A stretch of 64,000 nucleotides of DNA from JBFGFX01 sp965232455 (GCA_965232455.1 OZ246981.1:1426001-1490000), one strand, 5' to 3'; numbered from the stretch's first letter, positions 17,444 through 26,606 are shown. Numbers and translations: made by a program. The notes: a model not told the origin generated them from the sequence alone.

Positions 17444-18460
17444 GTGTTATCCCGCATTTTCGCAATCTTTCGCGCCCGCAACATCGAATTCATCCGCGAC
17501 CGCGGCTCGATGAGCTGGAACATCGTACTCCCGGTCGCGCTGATGTTCGGCCTGTCTTTCGTTTTCGGTAACGAGGACAGGCCACAATACACCGTCGGCG
17601 TACTGCAGGATTCCGCGGTGATCGACCGGCAAGCACATCCGTTTCTGGCGACACGTTACATGCAGTTCGTTGTCGTCAGCGACCCGGAGGACGGGCAGCG
17701 CAAGATCGCCAGGCACCAGTTGGACCTTCTCGTGCAGTTTGCTCAACGAAACCGGTATTGGGTGAACCCGGACTCGCCCAAAGGCTATTTCGCCGAGCTT
17801 GCATTGCTGGAGACGGCCGGCGAAACCATCGAGAAGGCGCAGATAAACGGCGAGGCCGTTCGCTACGTCGACTGGGTGTTGCCCGGCATACTCGGCATGA
17901 ACATGATGTTTAGCTGTCTCTTCGGGGTTGGCTACGTGGTTGTACGCTACCGCAAGAACGGGTTCCTGAAAAGACTTCGAGCAACGCCGCTGCGCGCAAT
18001 CGAGTTTGTCATCGCTCAGGTCGCATCACGACTGGTGCTGATCATGGTCATTACGTGTTTCGTCTTCGCCGGCACCAAATACTTCCTCGGCACGCGCATG
18101 GACGGCAGCTATCTACTGCTATTCCTGGTTGCCCTGGTCGGCGCCATCGCATTGATATCGATGGGTCTCCTCGTCGCGTCGCGGGTGACCAGCGAAGAGC
18201 TGGCCGGCGGCCTGCTGAACTTGGTCACGTGGCCGATGATGTTGCTTTCGGGAGTCTGGTTTTCGCTCGAGGCGGCGGACGAATGGGTGCGGCAGGTGGC
18301 GATGGTCTTTCCACTCACCCACGTCCTCGATTCGGCGCGGGCGGTGATGCTGGACGGCGCCGGGCTCGCCGATATCGCACCGTCGCTGACGTCCCTGGGC
18401 TTGATGAGCGCGCTATTCCTCGGCGTCGGCGCGGCGCTCTTTCGCTGGCGGCCAAGCTAG
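17444..18460 (+). CDS. ABC-2 type transporter permease
   Basis: Membrane subunit of 338 residues, starting at GTG 17444. One TM near the N-terminus (NIVLPVALMFGLSFVFG) is followed by a periplasmic domain of about 130 residues. Five hydrophobic segments then follow from about 145 to 335, including GILGMNMMFSCLFGVGYVVV, LLLFLVALVGAIALISMGLLVA and LVTWPMMLLSGVWF. This is the ABC2_membrane layout. It pairs with the ATPase immediately upstream. An export role (drug, lipid or polysaccharide) is inferred from the family only. Confidence 0.9.
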   Translation: MLSRIFAIFRARNIEFIRDRGSMSWNIVLPVALMFGLSFVFGNEDRPQYTVGVLQDSAVIDRQAHPFLATRYMQFVVVSDPEDGQRKIARHQLDLLVQFAQRNRYWVNPDSPKGYFAELALLETAGETIEKAQINGEAVRYVDWVLPGILGMNMMFSCLFGVGYVVVRYRKNGFLKRLRATPLRAIEFVIAQVASRLVLIMVITCFVFAGTKYFLGTRMDGSYLLLFLVALVGAIALISMGLLVASRVTSEELAGGLLNLVTWPMMLLSGVWFSLEAADEWVRQVAMVFPLTHVLDSARAVMLDGAGLADIAPSLTSLGLMSALFLGVGAALFRWRPS

Positions 18461-18474
18461 GACCGACCAGTACG

Positions 18475-19272
18475 ATGCAAAACATGCTCATCGACATCGG
18501 TGCAAACCTGACCCACGACAGCTTCGACGCGGACCGGCGCGACGTCGTCGATAGAGCCATGGCGGCGGGCGTCGGCCGATTCATCATCACCGGCAGCAGC
18601 GAACAGGGCAGCCTGGATGCACTGAAGCTTGCATCGGAGTATCCCGGGGTGATGTATTCCACCGCCGGCGTACACCCGCACCACGCCAGCGAATATTCCG
18701 ACGACGTCGAGAACACGCTCGCCTCACTGCTGGACGAGCCGAACGTGGTCGCCGTCGGTGAGTGCGGGCTCGACTACTTTCGCAACTTTTCGCCCGTCGC
18801 GGCGCAGCGCCAGGCGTTCAGCCGTCAGCTCGAACTCGCCGAGCGTGTTCAGAAACCGGTTTTCTTGCACCAACGCGACGCTCACGCCGAATTCGTCGAA
18901 CTCCTCGCGCCGAGGATCGATCGGCTTCCACGCTGTGTTGCCCATTGTTTCACCGGCGACGAGTCGATGTTGCGGGACTACCTGTCGCTCGATCTGTACA
19001 TCGGCATTACCGGATGGATCTGCGACGAGCGGCGCGGCGGCCACCTGAAAGAGCTGATTGGCGACATCCCGCGAGATCGGTTGATGATCGAGACGGATGC
19101 GCCCTACCTGCTGCCGCGTTCGCTCAGGCCGCGCCCGAAAACGCGACGGAACGAGCCGGCGTATTTGCGCGAGGTACTGCGGGTTGTCGCCGAGGCGGCC
19201 GGCGTCCCGGAGTCCGAGATAGCGGAATCGACCACGGCGAACGCCGAGCGCTTTTTCGGGATTGCGCAATAA
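18475..19272 (+). CDS. tatD: TatD-family metal-dependent DNase
   Basis: Metal-dependent 3'-5' exonuclease/hydrolase of 265 residues. I chose the ATG at 18475, 14 bp after the permease stop; the longer frame overlaps that gene. The N-terminus MLIDIGANLTHDSFDADR matches the TatD subgroup rather than YcfH or YjjV. Metal-binding motifs are GVHPHHA, GECGLDY, VFLHQRDAH, VAHCFTG and the final IETDAPYLLPR. In Escherichia coli tatD follows tatABC, but here no tat genes are present. Homologues act in DNA repair or degradation. Confidence 0.92.
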   Translation: MQNMLIDIGANLTHDSFDADRRDVVDRAMAAGVGRFIITGSSEQGSLDALKLASEYPGVMYSTAGVHPHHASEYSDDVENTLASLLDEPNVVAVGECGLDYFRNFSPVAAQRQAFSRQLELAERVQKPVFLHQRDAHAEFVELLAPRIDRLPRCVAHCFTGDESMLRDYLSLDLYIGITGWICDERRGGHLKELIGDIPRDRLMIETDAPYLLPRSLRPRPKTRRNEPAYLREVLRVVAEAAGVPESEIAESTTANAERFFGIAQ

Positions 19273-19319
19273 CACGTCCACCGGCCGACGGCGCGCGCGG
19301 GATAGTGGTCAAACGGTTT

Positions 19320-19907
19320 TCAAACGATGGGGGCGCGACGTTTTTCGCGGCGCGGCTCGGCGCGGCGGGACTCCGCGACGATCTGGTCCCAGTGCGGCTT
19401 GAAGGCCTCGATCTTCGCCTTCGCCGAAAGTTTGTCCTTCTCGCCGAACTCCGCCAACAAGTCGTCGAGCTTGCAAACCAGGTCCGGCACCCCTTTTGAG
19501 AAATCCGCGTCGTCCGTGAACAGGATTCTTCCGGTGACGGGCACCTGCCGCACGATTTGACGAACCGCCGCAATACGATCAAATAGCGCCGGCTGGGGAT
19601 TCGCAAAGGTGAAGCGACGGTCACTGCTGATCACCGTCCAGTCCTGCATTTTGTCGCTGCCGAACACGATGCCGCTGACCTCTTTGACGTCGATCACGAG
19701 CAGGCCCTCCGCGGTCAGAACCAGGTGGTCGATCTGAATCTCGCCGCCGTCCGCGTTGGGGATGATCAGGTTACTCAAGTATTCGTAGGCGATACTCTTG
19801 ACCACCTCGTCAACCGATCGGGACCGGTGCGTACGGCGCCGGTAAACGAACAGATACAGCAACAACAGAACAACGAGCGTCAGCGGCAGCAGGGTGGCGC
19901 TGTTCAA
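19320..19907 (-). CDS. NERD-domain membrane-anchored protein
   Basis: Protein of 195 residues with one N-terminal TM helix (LLPLTLVVLLLLYLFVY) and a cytosolic NERD (nuclease-related) domain at about 28-150. The conserved core IQIDHLVLTAEGLLVIDVKEVSG carries the Asp and the Asp-x-Lys pair expected of a PD-(D/E)XK-like fold. The C-terminal 40 residues are charged. Stand-alone NERD proteins are of unknown role; nuclease activity is only predicted. It is convergent with tatD, and thrC lies 72 bp upstream on the same strand. Confidence 0.82.
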   Translation of the reverse strand: MNSATLLPLTLVVLLLLYLFVYRRRTHRSRSVDEVVKSIAYEYLSNLIIPNADGGEIQIDHLVLTAEGLLVIDVKEVSGIVFGSDKMQDWTVISSDRRFTFANPQPALFDRIAAVRQIVRQVPVTGRILFTDDADFSKGVPDLVCKLDDLLAEFGEKDKLSAKAKIEAFKPHWDQIVAESRRAEPRREKRRAPIV

Positions 19908-19979
19908 TTCGATGCCCCAGGAATCGAGTTACCCATACTTCCTGCTGTCTCCACGCCCGCTAATATCCCATGGCGGACG

Positions 19980-21314
19980 TCATTTATCCCCTGCGGGGGG
20001 CGAATCGTCAACCCGTATTCCGGCATCGAGCGCCGCAGCGAGCGCGTCGAGGCCGGCCGCGATGCGCTGGTATCGACTGGGGCGCGACAAAATGTCTTCG
20101 AGCGCGCTGGGCACCGGTACCGCGGCGCCGATCAACGGTTCGACGACCGACTCGAATTTTGCCGGATGCGCGGTTGCGACCAGAATCCAATCCTGCTTCT
20201 TTCGCTCGTCGGACATTTGGTGGAACGCATAACTTGCCGTTGCGGTGTGCGGACAGGTCGCAAATCCCAATTCCGTGTAGTCCGACCGTATCCGGGACTC
20301 GATCTGCTCGTCGGTGACGCTCAGCGCGCTGATCACTCCGCGGAGCTCCGCACCCTCCCCGTGCAGATTGCGCAACCTCTCCATGTTGCTCGGGTTGCCG
20401 ACGTCCATTGCGGTTGCAAGCGTCTGTATACTTGCGCGCGGCAGCCACTCGGCGCCCGCGAGATAGTCGCTGATCAGTCGGTTCGCATTTGTCGCAAGCA
20501 CGATGTCGCCGATGGGCAAACCCATATCGCGGGCCAGAATACAGGCCATCGCATTGCCAAGATTGCCGGTGGGGATTATGAAGCCCGGTTTTGAGCCGGT
20601 CCGGCGGAAATGCATGAGGCTTGCGTGTGCGTAATAGGTACTTTGGGGCAGCAATCGCCCAATGTTGATGCTGTTCGCGGAACTGAAACGATAACGCCCG
20701 CTCAGCGCCGGATCGGTAAAGGCTGCCTTTACCATCGCCTGACAATCGTCGAACGTACCCTCAACCTCCAACGAGAGGACGTTATCGCTCCAACAGGTGA
20801 GCTGTTTCGCCTGTCTCTCGGAGACCCTGCCGCGGGGAAAGAGCACGACGACGCGGGTACCGGGTCGCCGGTCGAAGGCGGCCGCGACCGCCCCTCCGGT
20901 GTCGCCGGAGGTTGCCACCAGAACCACGAGCGGCGTGTCCGCCGCCGTCGTCAGCCGTGTCAGGCAGGCGGCGAGAAAACCCGCGCCAACGTCCTTGAAC
21001 GCCGCAGTCGGACCATGATAAAGCTCCAGAAGCCACGCGTTTCCGTCAGTGACGTCCAGACGCGATGCCGGGATCGGAAAATGCAGCGCCTCTGCCAGTA
21101 TGTCCGACAGGCTTCCCGCCAGCGTCGATTCCGCGAAAAACGGGGCGAGCAGCACCTCCGCGGTCTCCGTCAGCGACTCCGCGCCGGAGAAATCGTCCAC
21201 GGACAGGCTTGGCAGCGTGTCGGGAACGAACAGTCCGCCGTCGTCCGCGATACCGCGCAGAAGTGCATCGTCGAGTCCGTAGAGCTCAGTGCCGCGCGTG
21301 CTGCGGAATTTCAT
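19980..21314 (-). CDS. thrC: Threonine synthase
   Basis: PLP enzyme converting O-phosphohomoserine to threonine. The ATG at 21314 gives 444 residues beginning MKFRSTRGTELYGLDDALLRGIADDG, the normal N-terminus; it overlaps the thrB stop as ATGA. The PLP lysine is K107 in GPTAAFKDVGAGFLA. VATSGDTGGAVAAAF and PTGNLGNAMA bind the cofactor phosphate and substrate. It belongs to the Escherichia coli-type class (about 430-470 residues). Last gene of the thrABC operon. Confidence 0.96.
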   Translation of the reverse strand: MKFRSTRGTELYGLDDALLRGIADDGGLFVPDTLPSLSVDDFSGAESLTETAEVLLAPFFAESTLAGSLSDILAEALHFPIPASRLDVTDGNAWLLELYHGPTAAFKDVGAGFLAACLTRLTTAADTPLVVLVATSGDTGGAVAAAFDRRPGTRVVVLFPRGRVSERQAKQLTCWSDNVLSLEVEGTFDDCQAMVKAAFTDPALSGRYRFSSANSINIGRLLPQSTYYAHASLMHFRRTGSKPGFIIPTGNLGNAMACILARDMGLPIGDIVLATNANRLISDYLAGAEWLPRASIQTLATAMDVGNPSNMERLRNLHGEGAELRGVISALSVTDEQIESRIRSDYTELGFATCPHTATASYAFHQMSDERKKQDWILVATAHPAKFESVVEPLIGAAVPVPSALEDILSRPSRYQRIAAGLDALAAALDAGIRVDDSPPAGDK

Positions 21315-22264
21315 GACACGGTCTCCAGATGCGCGCCCGGCGCGGACAGCGGGCTGATCCAGGACTCGCAATCGTAGCCGCCGCTCCGGCTGCCCCGTTC
21401 CATTGCGGTGCGGACACGGTCTGCAACGTCGGTGGCGCAGAGCGCAAAAATGCTGGGTCCGCTGCCGGACAGCGAGCAACCCAGGGCTCCGGCCTGGATC
21501 GCCGCCGCCTGCACGGCCTCGAAACACGGCACCGCGGACGCGCGCTGCGGTTCGATGATCACGTCCTTGAGGCAGTCACCAATGAGTTCGTGATCGTTGT
21601 TGGCGATGCCAACCAGGAAACCCGCAAGATACGCTTGCTGCGTAAGCCACTGGTCCATCGAGTAGGCGTTCGCGAGTTTTTTTCGCGCCTCGGCCGTATT
21701 GACCAGCAGGTCAGGGTGGACGACAACGCTGCTGAGGTCCGGCGGCGTGTCCAGTTTGATCGTACGGTGCGCCAGAGGGGGTGGCGAAAGCACCATGCCA
21801 CCAAGCAGACTGGGCGCCACGTTGTCGGCGTGTATACCACCGCTGGCCACTTCTTCGCCGGCCAGCGCAAACTCCAACAGTGCGTCGATCGGCAGCGGCT
21901 CGGACAGCAAGCCGTTGACGGCGACCACCCCCGCGACCGCCGACGCCGCGGAACTGCCCATACCCGATTGCAGCGGCACACCCTTGCGGACGATCAGTTC
22001 CACACCACCCTCTTCGCCGGCGGCGCTCCAAAGGGCCTGCGCCGCAACGCTGGCGGTGTTCTCCGCCTCGTCGGCGGACAGCGTCGGATGAGGCTTTCCG
22101 TCGAGCCCGTGCACTTCGGCAATCGTAATCCGGTCACCGGCTACGCATCGCGCCGACACTCGATCTCCTACGCCCGCGATCGCGAGGCCCAGCATGTCGA
22201 AGCCAACCGCGACGTTTCCAATGGAGGCCGGCGCGAATGCGCTGGCGGTCTTCCCGTTCTTCAC
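21311..22264 (-). CDS. thrB: Homoserine kinase
   Basis: GHMP-family kinase phosphorylating homoserine, 317 residues. The ATP-binding loop PLQSGMGSSAASAVAG lies near 96-111, the N-terminal motif is FAPASIGNVAVGFDMLG, and the C-terminal GHMP motif is GCSLSGSGPSIFAL. It sits 1 bp after thrA and overlaps thrC by 4 bp, so all three are translationally coupled. This is the classic threonine operon order. Confidence 0.96.
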   Translation of the reverse strand: MKNGKTASAFAPASIGNVAVGFDMLGLAIAGVGDRVSARCVAGDRITIAEVHGLDGKPHPTLSADEAENTASVAAQALWSAAGEEGGVELIVRKGVPLQSGMGSSAASAVAGVVAVNGLLSEPLPIDALLEFALAGEEVASGGIHADNVAPSLLGGMVLSPPPLAHRTIKLDTPPDLSSVVVHPDLLVNTAEARKKLANAYSMDQWLTQQAYLAGFLVGIANNDHELIGDCLKDVIIEPQRASAVPCFEAVQAAAIQAGALGCSLSGSGPSIFALCATDVADRVRTAMERGSRSGGYDCESWISPLSAPGAHLETVS

Positions 22265-22265
22265 C

Positions 22266-24752
22266 TCAATTCCCGCCCAGGTGTTTGGCCAGTTCCAGCA
22301 GGTCGCCGAAAACCCCGCCGGCGGTCACCTCGGGGCCGGCACCGGGCCCCTGCACGACCAGCGGATTCTCGGAGTAACGGTCGGTCGTGAATCGTATGAT
22401 GTTGTCCGTCAGGGCGATGTGACTCAGGGCGCTGGTCGGCTCGACTTGTCGTAAACCGACCGACAGCGCGCCCTGCTCGTCCAACGACGCCACGTAACGC
22501 AATGCCTTCCCCGCCTGCCTGGCCTCGAGGTAAAGCGCCTCCATCGATGGATCATGGCTTTCCAGCTGCTCGAGGAACTCCTCCGTGTCGAGTTCGCGGA
22601 GTTCCTCCGGGATGAGATTCTCGACCGGAAAATCACCGATCTCGACCGGGAGGCCGAGCTCTCTCGCCAATATGGTCAGCTTGCGGGCGACGTCCATCCC
22701 GGACAGGTCGTCACGCGGATCGGGTTCCGTGAACCCGCTGTCGCGCGCCCGCCGCACGATGGTTGAAAAAGGCGTGGTGCCGTCGTAGACGTTGAACAGA
22801 TAAGCCAGCGTGCCCGACAAAATGCCGTCGATGGAACGGATACGGTCACCGGTATCGAGCAGGTTGCGCAGCGTCGAGATGACCGGCAACGCGGCGCCGA
22901 CGGTCGTTTCGTAGAAATAGTGGCTGTTCCCCCGTTCCGCGCTCCGACGCAGGCTTTCGTAATAACCGGCCGGTCCGCTAAACGCCTTTTTGTTTGGTGT
23001 AATCAGGTGGATGCCGCGCTCGAGCCAGTCGGCGTATCGTCCGGCAACGACGTCGCTCGACGTGCAATCGATGATGACCGCGTGCGGCAGGTGATCGGGA
23101 TGAACATGGGCCTCGAACGCCTCGAAATCGAACGGTGTCGCAGCCTTGTCGAAACCCGTCCGCCAGTCCTGCAGGTCGATCCGCCGCTGGCCGAGCAGCA
23201 TGCCGGAAGATCGTCCAATCGCGCGGATGCGCAGATCCAGATTGAAGCGGTCCCGCAGCCACTCGCTGCGCCGGCTGATCTGGTTCAACAGCGCGCCGCC
23301 GACGTTGCCCGGACCCAGCAGGCCGATCGACAGGGTTTTTGCCGACAGATAGAACCCGGAGTGCACAGCACGAAGCGCCCGCGTCGAGTCCGCGGTATCG
23401 ACGACGGCGGAAATATTTCGTTCGGACGACCCCTGCGCAATGGCCCGCACGTTGATGCCGGCGCTGCCGAGGGTGCCGAAAAAACGCGCGGCCACACCCG
23501 GGGTACCGGCCATATTGTCGCCCACGACGGCGACGATACTCTGTGCGTCGGTAAGCTCCACGTTCTGGATCTGCCCGCCGGCGAGTTCGTCGGCAAACTC
23601 CGCCGAAACGACCTGGTGCGCGCGCTCCGCCAACGAACGCGGCACAGCAATACAAATGGAATGCTCGGAGCTCGCCTGCGAGATAAGGGTCACGGACACG
23701 TCAGCCTGCTTCAGCGCGGCGAACAGGCGATCCGCGGTGCCGGGGACGCCGATCATGCCGGCCCCCTCCAGGTTGATGATGGCAAGATCGTCGACCGCGG
23801 TAACGCCTTTGATACCCGCATCCGCCTCGCTGCGTGACGAAATCCGGCTACCGGGACTTTCCGGCGCAAACGTGTTGCGGATAGCAATCGGGATGCCGTT
23901 CTGCACCGCCGGACCCATCGTCTGCGGATGGATGACCTTGGCGCCGAAGTACGCGAGTTCCATGGCCTCGTTGTAGGACAAAGCCCGGATAATCTGCGCC
24001 TCGGGCACGCGGCGCGGATCACCGCTCAGGACGCCGTCGACGTCCGTCCAGATCGTCAGGCTGTCCGCGCCGGACAGGGCCGCAAAAATCGCCGCCGAAT
24101 AGTCGCTCCCGTTGCGTCCCAGCGTCGTCGGCAAACCTTCTTCATCAACCGCGTTGAACCCGGTAATCACGGCGACGCCGTCGAAGTTTTCATCGAGCAG
24201 TCCGTCGAAGCGACGTTGTGATTGCTCCCAAGAGACCAGCGGCCCCAGCTCCCCCTGCCGAACGACGACGACCTCGCGGGCATCGATCCAGGTTCCAGCC
24301 TGGTCGCGCCCGAGCGTCTCCTCGAGCAGCGCGGCGAGCAGCCGCGCGGACCAGATCTCACCGTAACCGGCGACGACGTCCCGTGTCCGCTGCGGCGCCG
24401 ACTTGACCCGTGCAATCTCCACGAGCTGCTCGTGGATCGTGTTGGCGTCCTCGCTCCATGCGTCCAACAACGCCACCCGCGCGTTGCCCGGGAGCAGGTC
24501 TTTGGCTGCCGTGCTATAGCGCTCGCCGATCGACTGAAGCTCGCTGACGAAACCGTCATCGTCACCTTCCGCTTGAGCCGACAGACGGTAGAGCCGGTCG
24601 GTCATCCCGCCCATGGCCGAGACCACCACACCGAGACTTACGGTCGGCGCACCCTCCCGCTCGCGCAGCAGCAAGCCTGCAACCTGCTTGAAGCAGTCCG
24701 CGTCCGAGAGGCTCGTACCGCCAAACTTGTGAATTTTCCAGTGCGTCGCCAC
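22266..24752 (-). CDS. thrA: Bifunctional aspartokinase/homoserine dehydrogenase I
   Basis: Catalyses the first and third steps from aspartate to threonine. 828 residues; Escherichia coli ThrA has 820. The aspartokinase half begins with KFGGTSL and includes GRNGSDYSAAIFAAL. Two ACT modules follow (about 315-460, with VSVTLISQASSEHSICIAV and GINVRAIAQGSSERNISAVV), providing threonine feedback. The homoserine dehydrogenase half begins near 465 with the NADP loop GLLGPGNVGGAL and includes GILSGTLAYLFN. No leader peptide rich in Thr/Ile codons or attenuator hairpin is visible upstream, so control differs from that of Escherichia coli. Confidence 0.96.
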   Translation of the reverse strand: MATHWKIHKFGGTSLSDADCFKQVAGLLLREREGAPTVSLGVVVSAMGGMTDRLYRLSAQAEGDDDGFVSELQSIGERYSTAAKDLLPGNARVALLDAWSEDANTIHEQLVEIARVKSAPQRTRDVVAGYGEIWSARLLAALLEETLGRDQAGTWIDAREVVVVRQGELGPLVSWEQSQRRFDGLLDENFDGVAVITGFNAVDEEGLPTTLGRNGSDYSAAIFAALSGADSLTIWTDVDGVLSGDPRRVPEAQIIRALSYNEAMELAYFGAKVIHPQTMGPAVQNGIPIAIRNTFAPESPGSRISSRSEADAGIKGVTAVDDLAIINLEGAGMIGVPGTADRLFAALKQADVSVTLISQASSEHSICIAVPRSLAERAHQVVSAEFADELAGGQIQNVELTDAQSIVAVVGDNMAGTPGVAARFFGTLGSAGINVRAIAQGSSERNISAVVDTADSTRALRAVHSGFYLSAKTLSIGLLGPGNVGGALLNQISRRSEWLRDRFNLDLRIRAIGRSSGMLLGQRRIDLQDWRTGFDKAATPFDFEAFEAHVHPDHLPHAVIIDCTSSDVVAGRYADWLERGIHLITPNKKAFSGPAGYYESLRRSAERGNSHYFYETTVGAALPVISTLRNLLDTGDRIRSIDGILSGTLAYLFNVYDGTTPFSTIVRRARDSGFTEPDPRDDLSGMDVARKLTILARELGLPVEIGDFPVENLIPEELRELDTEEFLEQLESHDPSMEALYLEARQAGKALRYVASLDEQGALSVGLRQVEPTSALSHIALTDNIIRFTTDRYSENPLVVQGPGAGPEVTAGGVFGDLLELAKHLGGN

Positions 24753-24852
24753 GACTATCCCGCCGACCCGAACAAAGCGGCTTATGATAGCGGCAGATTC
24801 CGCAAGCGTCGCCTGTTTCGTGTGTAATCAGTGGACGGCGGCGTATCCGGGT

Positions 24853-25301
24853 CTCGGAGAGGATGGGGGCACTAGGATGAGCGTGCCGCTTGTCGTCGGC
24901 CTTCGGCCTCCTCGGTGCGAACGCAGCCCTGCGGGCTGCAAGGTTCGAATCTTTGGGGGAGCGAGGTCGTAACGCTACCCGCTCAGGTTGACGTCTGCGA
25001 GGATGGTGGGGGCACTAGGATGAGCGGTCGCTTCGCGACCGCTTGTCGTCGGCCTTCGGCCTCCTCGGTGCGAACGCAGCCCTGCGGGCTGCAAGGTTCG
25101 AATCTTTAGGGGAGCGAGGTCGTAACGCTACCCGCTCAGGTTGACGTCTGCGAGAATGGTGGGGGCACTAGGATGAGCGGTCGCTTCGCGACCGCTTGTC
25201 GTCGGCCTTCGGCCTCCTCGGTGCGAACGCAGCCCTGCGGGCTGCAAGGTTCGAATCTTTAGGGGAGCGAGGTCGTAACGCTACCCGCTCAGGTTGACGT
25301 C
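24853..25301 (-). repeat. Three tandem about 153-bp repeats carrying the tRNA-Lys 3' end (rtT-like)
   Basis: Units run at about 24853-24995, 24996-25148 and 25149-25301. Units 2 and 3 are 153 bp long and nearly identical; unit 1 is about 143 bp, lacking about 10 bp of one hairpin and 3 bp of the tRNA-like part. Read on the minus strand, units 2 and 3 contain TCCTAGTGCCCCCACCA, identical to the last 17 nt, including CCA, of the tRNA-Lys gene at 26607-26682, and its 3' flank TTCTCGCA is also shared. Each unit also holds GC-rich hairpins. This matches the architecture of the 178-bp repeats behind Escherichia coli tyrT. An insertion element now separates the repeats from the tRNA. Confidence 0.85.
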
Positions 25302-26598
25302 TTGAGCTACTCGACACATAGCTTACAGATTGTTCCGGACACATGGTTTACACATTACGGCATTTGGGGAGCCCCCGGATGCCCTGGAAAGAGTGTAAAC
25401 CGATGGATGAGAGACTTCGTTTCATAGCCAGGCTGCTCGAGGGCGAGAAGATGGCCCCACTGTGCCGGGAGTTTGGGATTAGCCGCGTCACTGGCTACAA
25501 GATTTTCAACCGATACAAAGACTGCGGCCTTCAGGGCCTGAACGACCGTAGCCGGGCGCCGTACCGGCAGGCCAACCGCCTACCCTACCAGGTCGAGCGT
25601 ACGATTCTCGGGATCAGGAAGGAACACGACACTTGGGGCGCCCGCAAGATCCGCGACAAGCTGATCAAGCAGTTCCCGATGGTGCCAACGCCTGCCATCA
25701 GCACTATCCACGCCGTGCTGGACCGCCATGGCCTCGTGAAGCGAAAGAAACGCCGTCGCTACAAGGCTGAAGGAACGCCGCTGGTCGCTGCACACCAGCC
25801 AAACGAGCTCTGGTGTGCCGACTACAAGGGCGAGTTCATGCTCGGCAACAAGCAGTACTGCTACCCGCTCACGATCTCCGACTACAGCTCCCGATACCTG
25901 ATCGGCTGCGAAGGCGTGAAGTCCACCAAAGCGGACATCGCCTTTACCATTTTTGAAAGAGCTTTCAGGGACTTCGGCCTGCCCAGCGCCATCCGCACCG
26001 ATAATGGTGTGCCGTTCGCTTCCGGCAATGCGCTCTTTGGCCTCACTCGGCTCTCGGTCTGGTGGTTGCGCTTAGGCATCAGCCTGCAGCGCATCAAGCC
26101 CGGCCATCCTGAGCAGAACGGCCGTCACGAACGCATGCATCTAACCCTCAAGCAGGAGGCTACGAAGCCTGCCGCCTTCAACTTCCTTCAACAACAGGAG
26201 CGCTTCGACGCCTTCATCGGGGTTTACAACAACGAGCGGCCTCATCAAGCGCTCGATGGCGCCTACCCCGGTGATCTCTATACACCTTCAGCTCGCGTCT
26301 ACGAACCACCGAGTCCGCCGGACTATCCGTTCCATGACCGGGCGATCCGCGTCACCGGCTGCGGCCGTATCTGCATCGGCCGACGTAAAATCAACCTCTC
26401 GACCGCCTTCGCCGGACAAACCGTGGGCGTTAGAGAGATCGAGGACCAGATCTGGCTGGTCAGCTTCCTCGACTATGATTTAGGATACTTCGATAATGAA
26501 CGGGGCCGGGTGGAACCCGGCCCCAATCCGTTCGTACCGGACAAAGTGTTAACCATGTGTCCGGAACAAGGTGTAAACCATGTGACCGGTTAACACCC
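25302..26598 (+). mobile_element. IS481-type insertion sequence between tRNA-Lys and its 3' repeats
   Basis: About 1.3-kb element with one transposase gene. Imperfect terminal inverted repeats are visible: the left end has TTGTTCCGGACACATGG at 25331 and the right end its complement near 26555-26571. An outer second copy of the CACAT-G-TTACA motif on each side makes a double binding site of about 40 bp. The boundaries are set by continuity: GACGTC ends at 25301 and TGCGAG resumes at 26599, exactly as in the repeat units. No target-site duplication is seen, so the ends may be a few bases off. Confidence 0.75.
25379..26593 (+). CDS. IS481-family transposase
   Basis: DDE transposase of about 404 residues. 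I prefer the ATG at 25379 (MPWKECKPMDERLRF); the frame is open from 25343, where the sequence is still inside the terminal repeat. A helix-turn-helix follows (LCREFGISRVTGYKIFNRY), then the integrase core with catalytic Asp in WCADYKGEF, Asp in IRTDNGVPF and Glu in NGRHERMH, and the family's YNNERPHQALDG. No frameshift or internal stop is seen, so the element may still be active. It is transcribed toward the tRNA-Lys gene but on the opposite strand. Confidence 0.93.
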   Translation: MPWKECKPMDERLRFIARLLEGEKMAPLCREFGISRVTGYKIFNRYKDCGLQGLNDRSRAPYRQANRLPYQVERTILGIRKEHDTWGARKIRDKLIKQFPMVPTPAISTIHAVLDRHGLVKRKKRRRYKAEGTPLVAAHQPNELWCADYKGEFMLGNKQYCYPLTISDYSSRYLIGCEGVKSTKADIAFTIFERAFRDFGLPSAIRTDNGVPFASGNALFGLTRLSVWWLRLGISLQRIKPGHPEQNGRHERMHLTLKQEATKPAAFNFLQQQERFDAFIGVYNNERPHQALDGAYPGDLYTPSARVYEPPSPPDYPFHDRAIRVTGCGRICIGRRKINLSTAFAGQTVGVREIEDQIWLVSFLDYDLGYFDNERGRVEPGPNPFVPDKVLTMCPEQGVNHVTG

Positions 26599-26606
26599 TG
26601 CGAGAA

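Noticed and set aside
24753..24852. thrL-type leader peptide and attenuator before thrA
   Set aside because: No short frame rich in Thr and Ile codons and no terminator/antiterminator hairpins are visible in the 100 bp upstream.
24915..25109. Small plus-strand protein encoded in the tRNA-derived repeats
   Set aside because: The frame changes across units because 153- and 143-bp periods differ, the residues are those of hairpin DNA, and no ribosome-binding site is seen.
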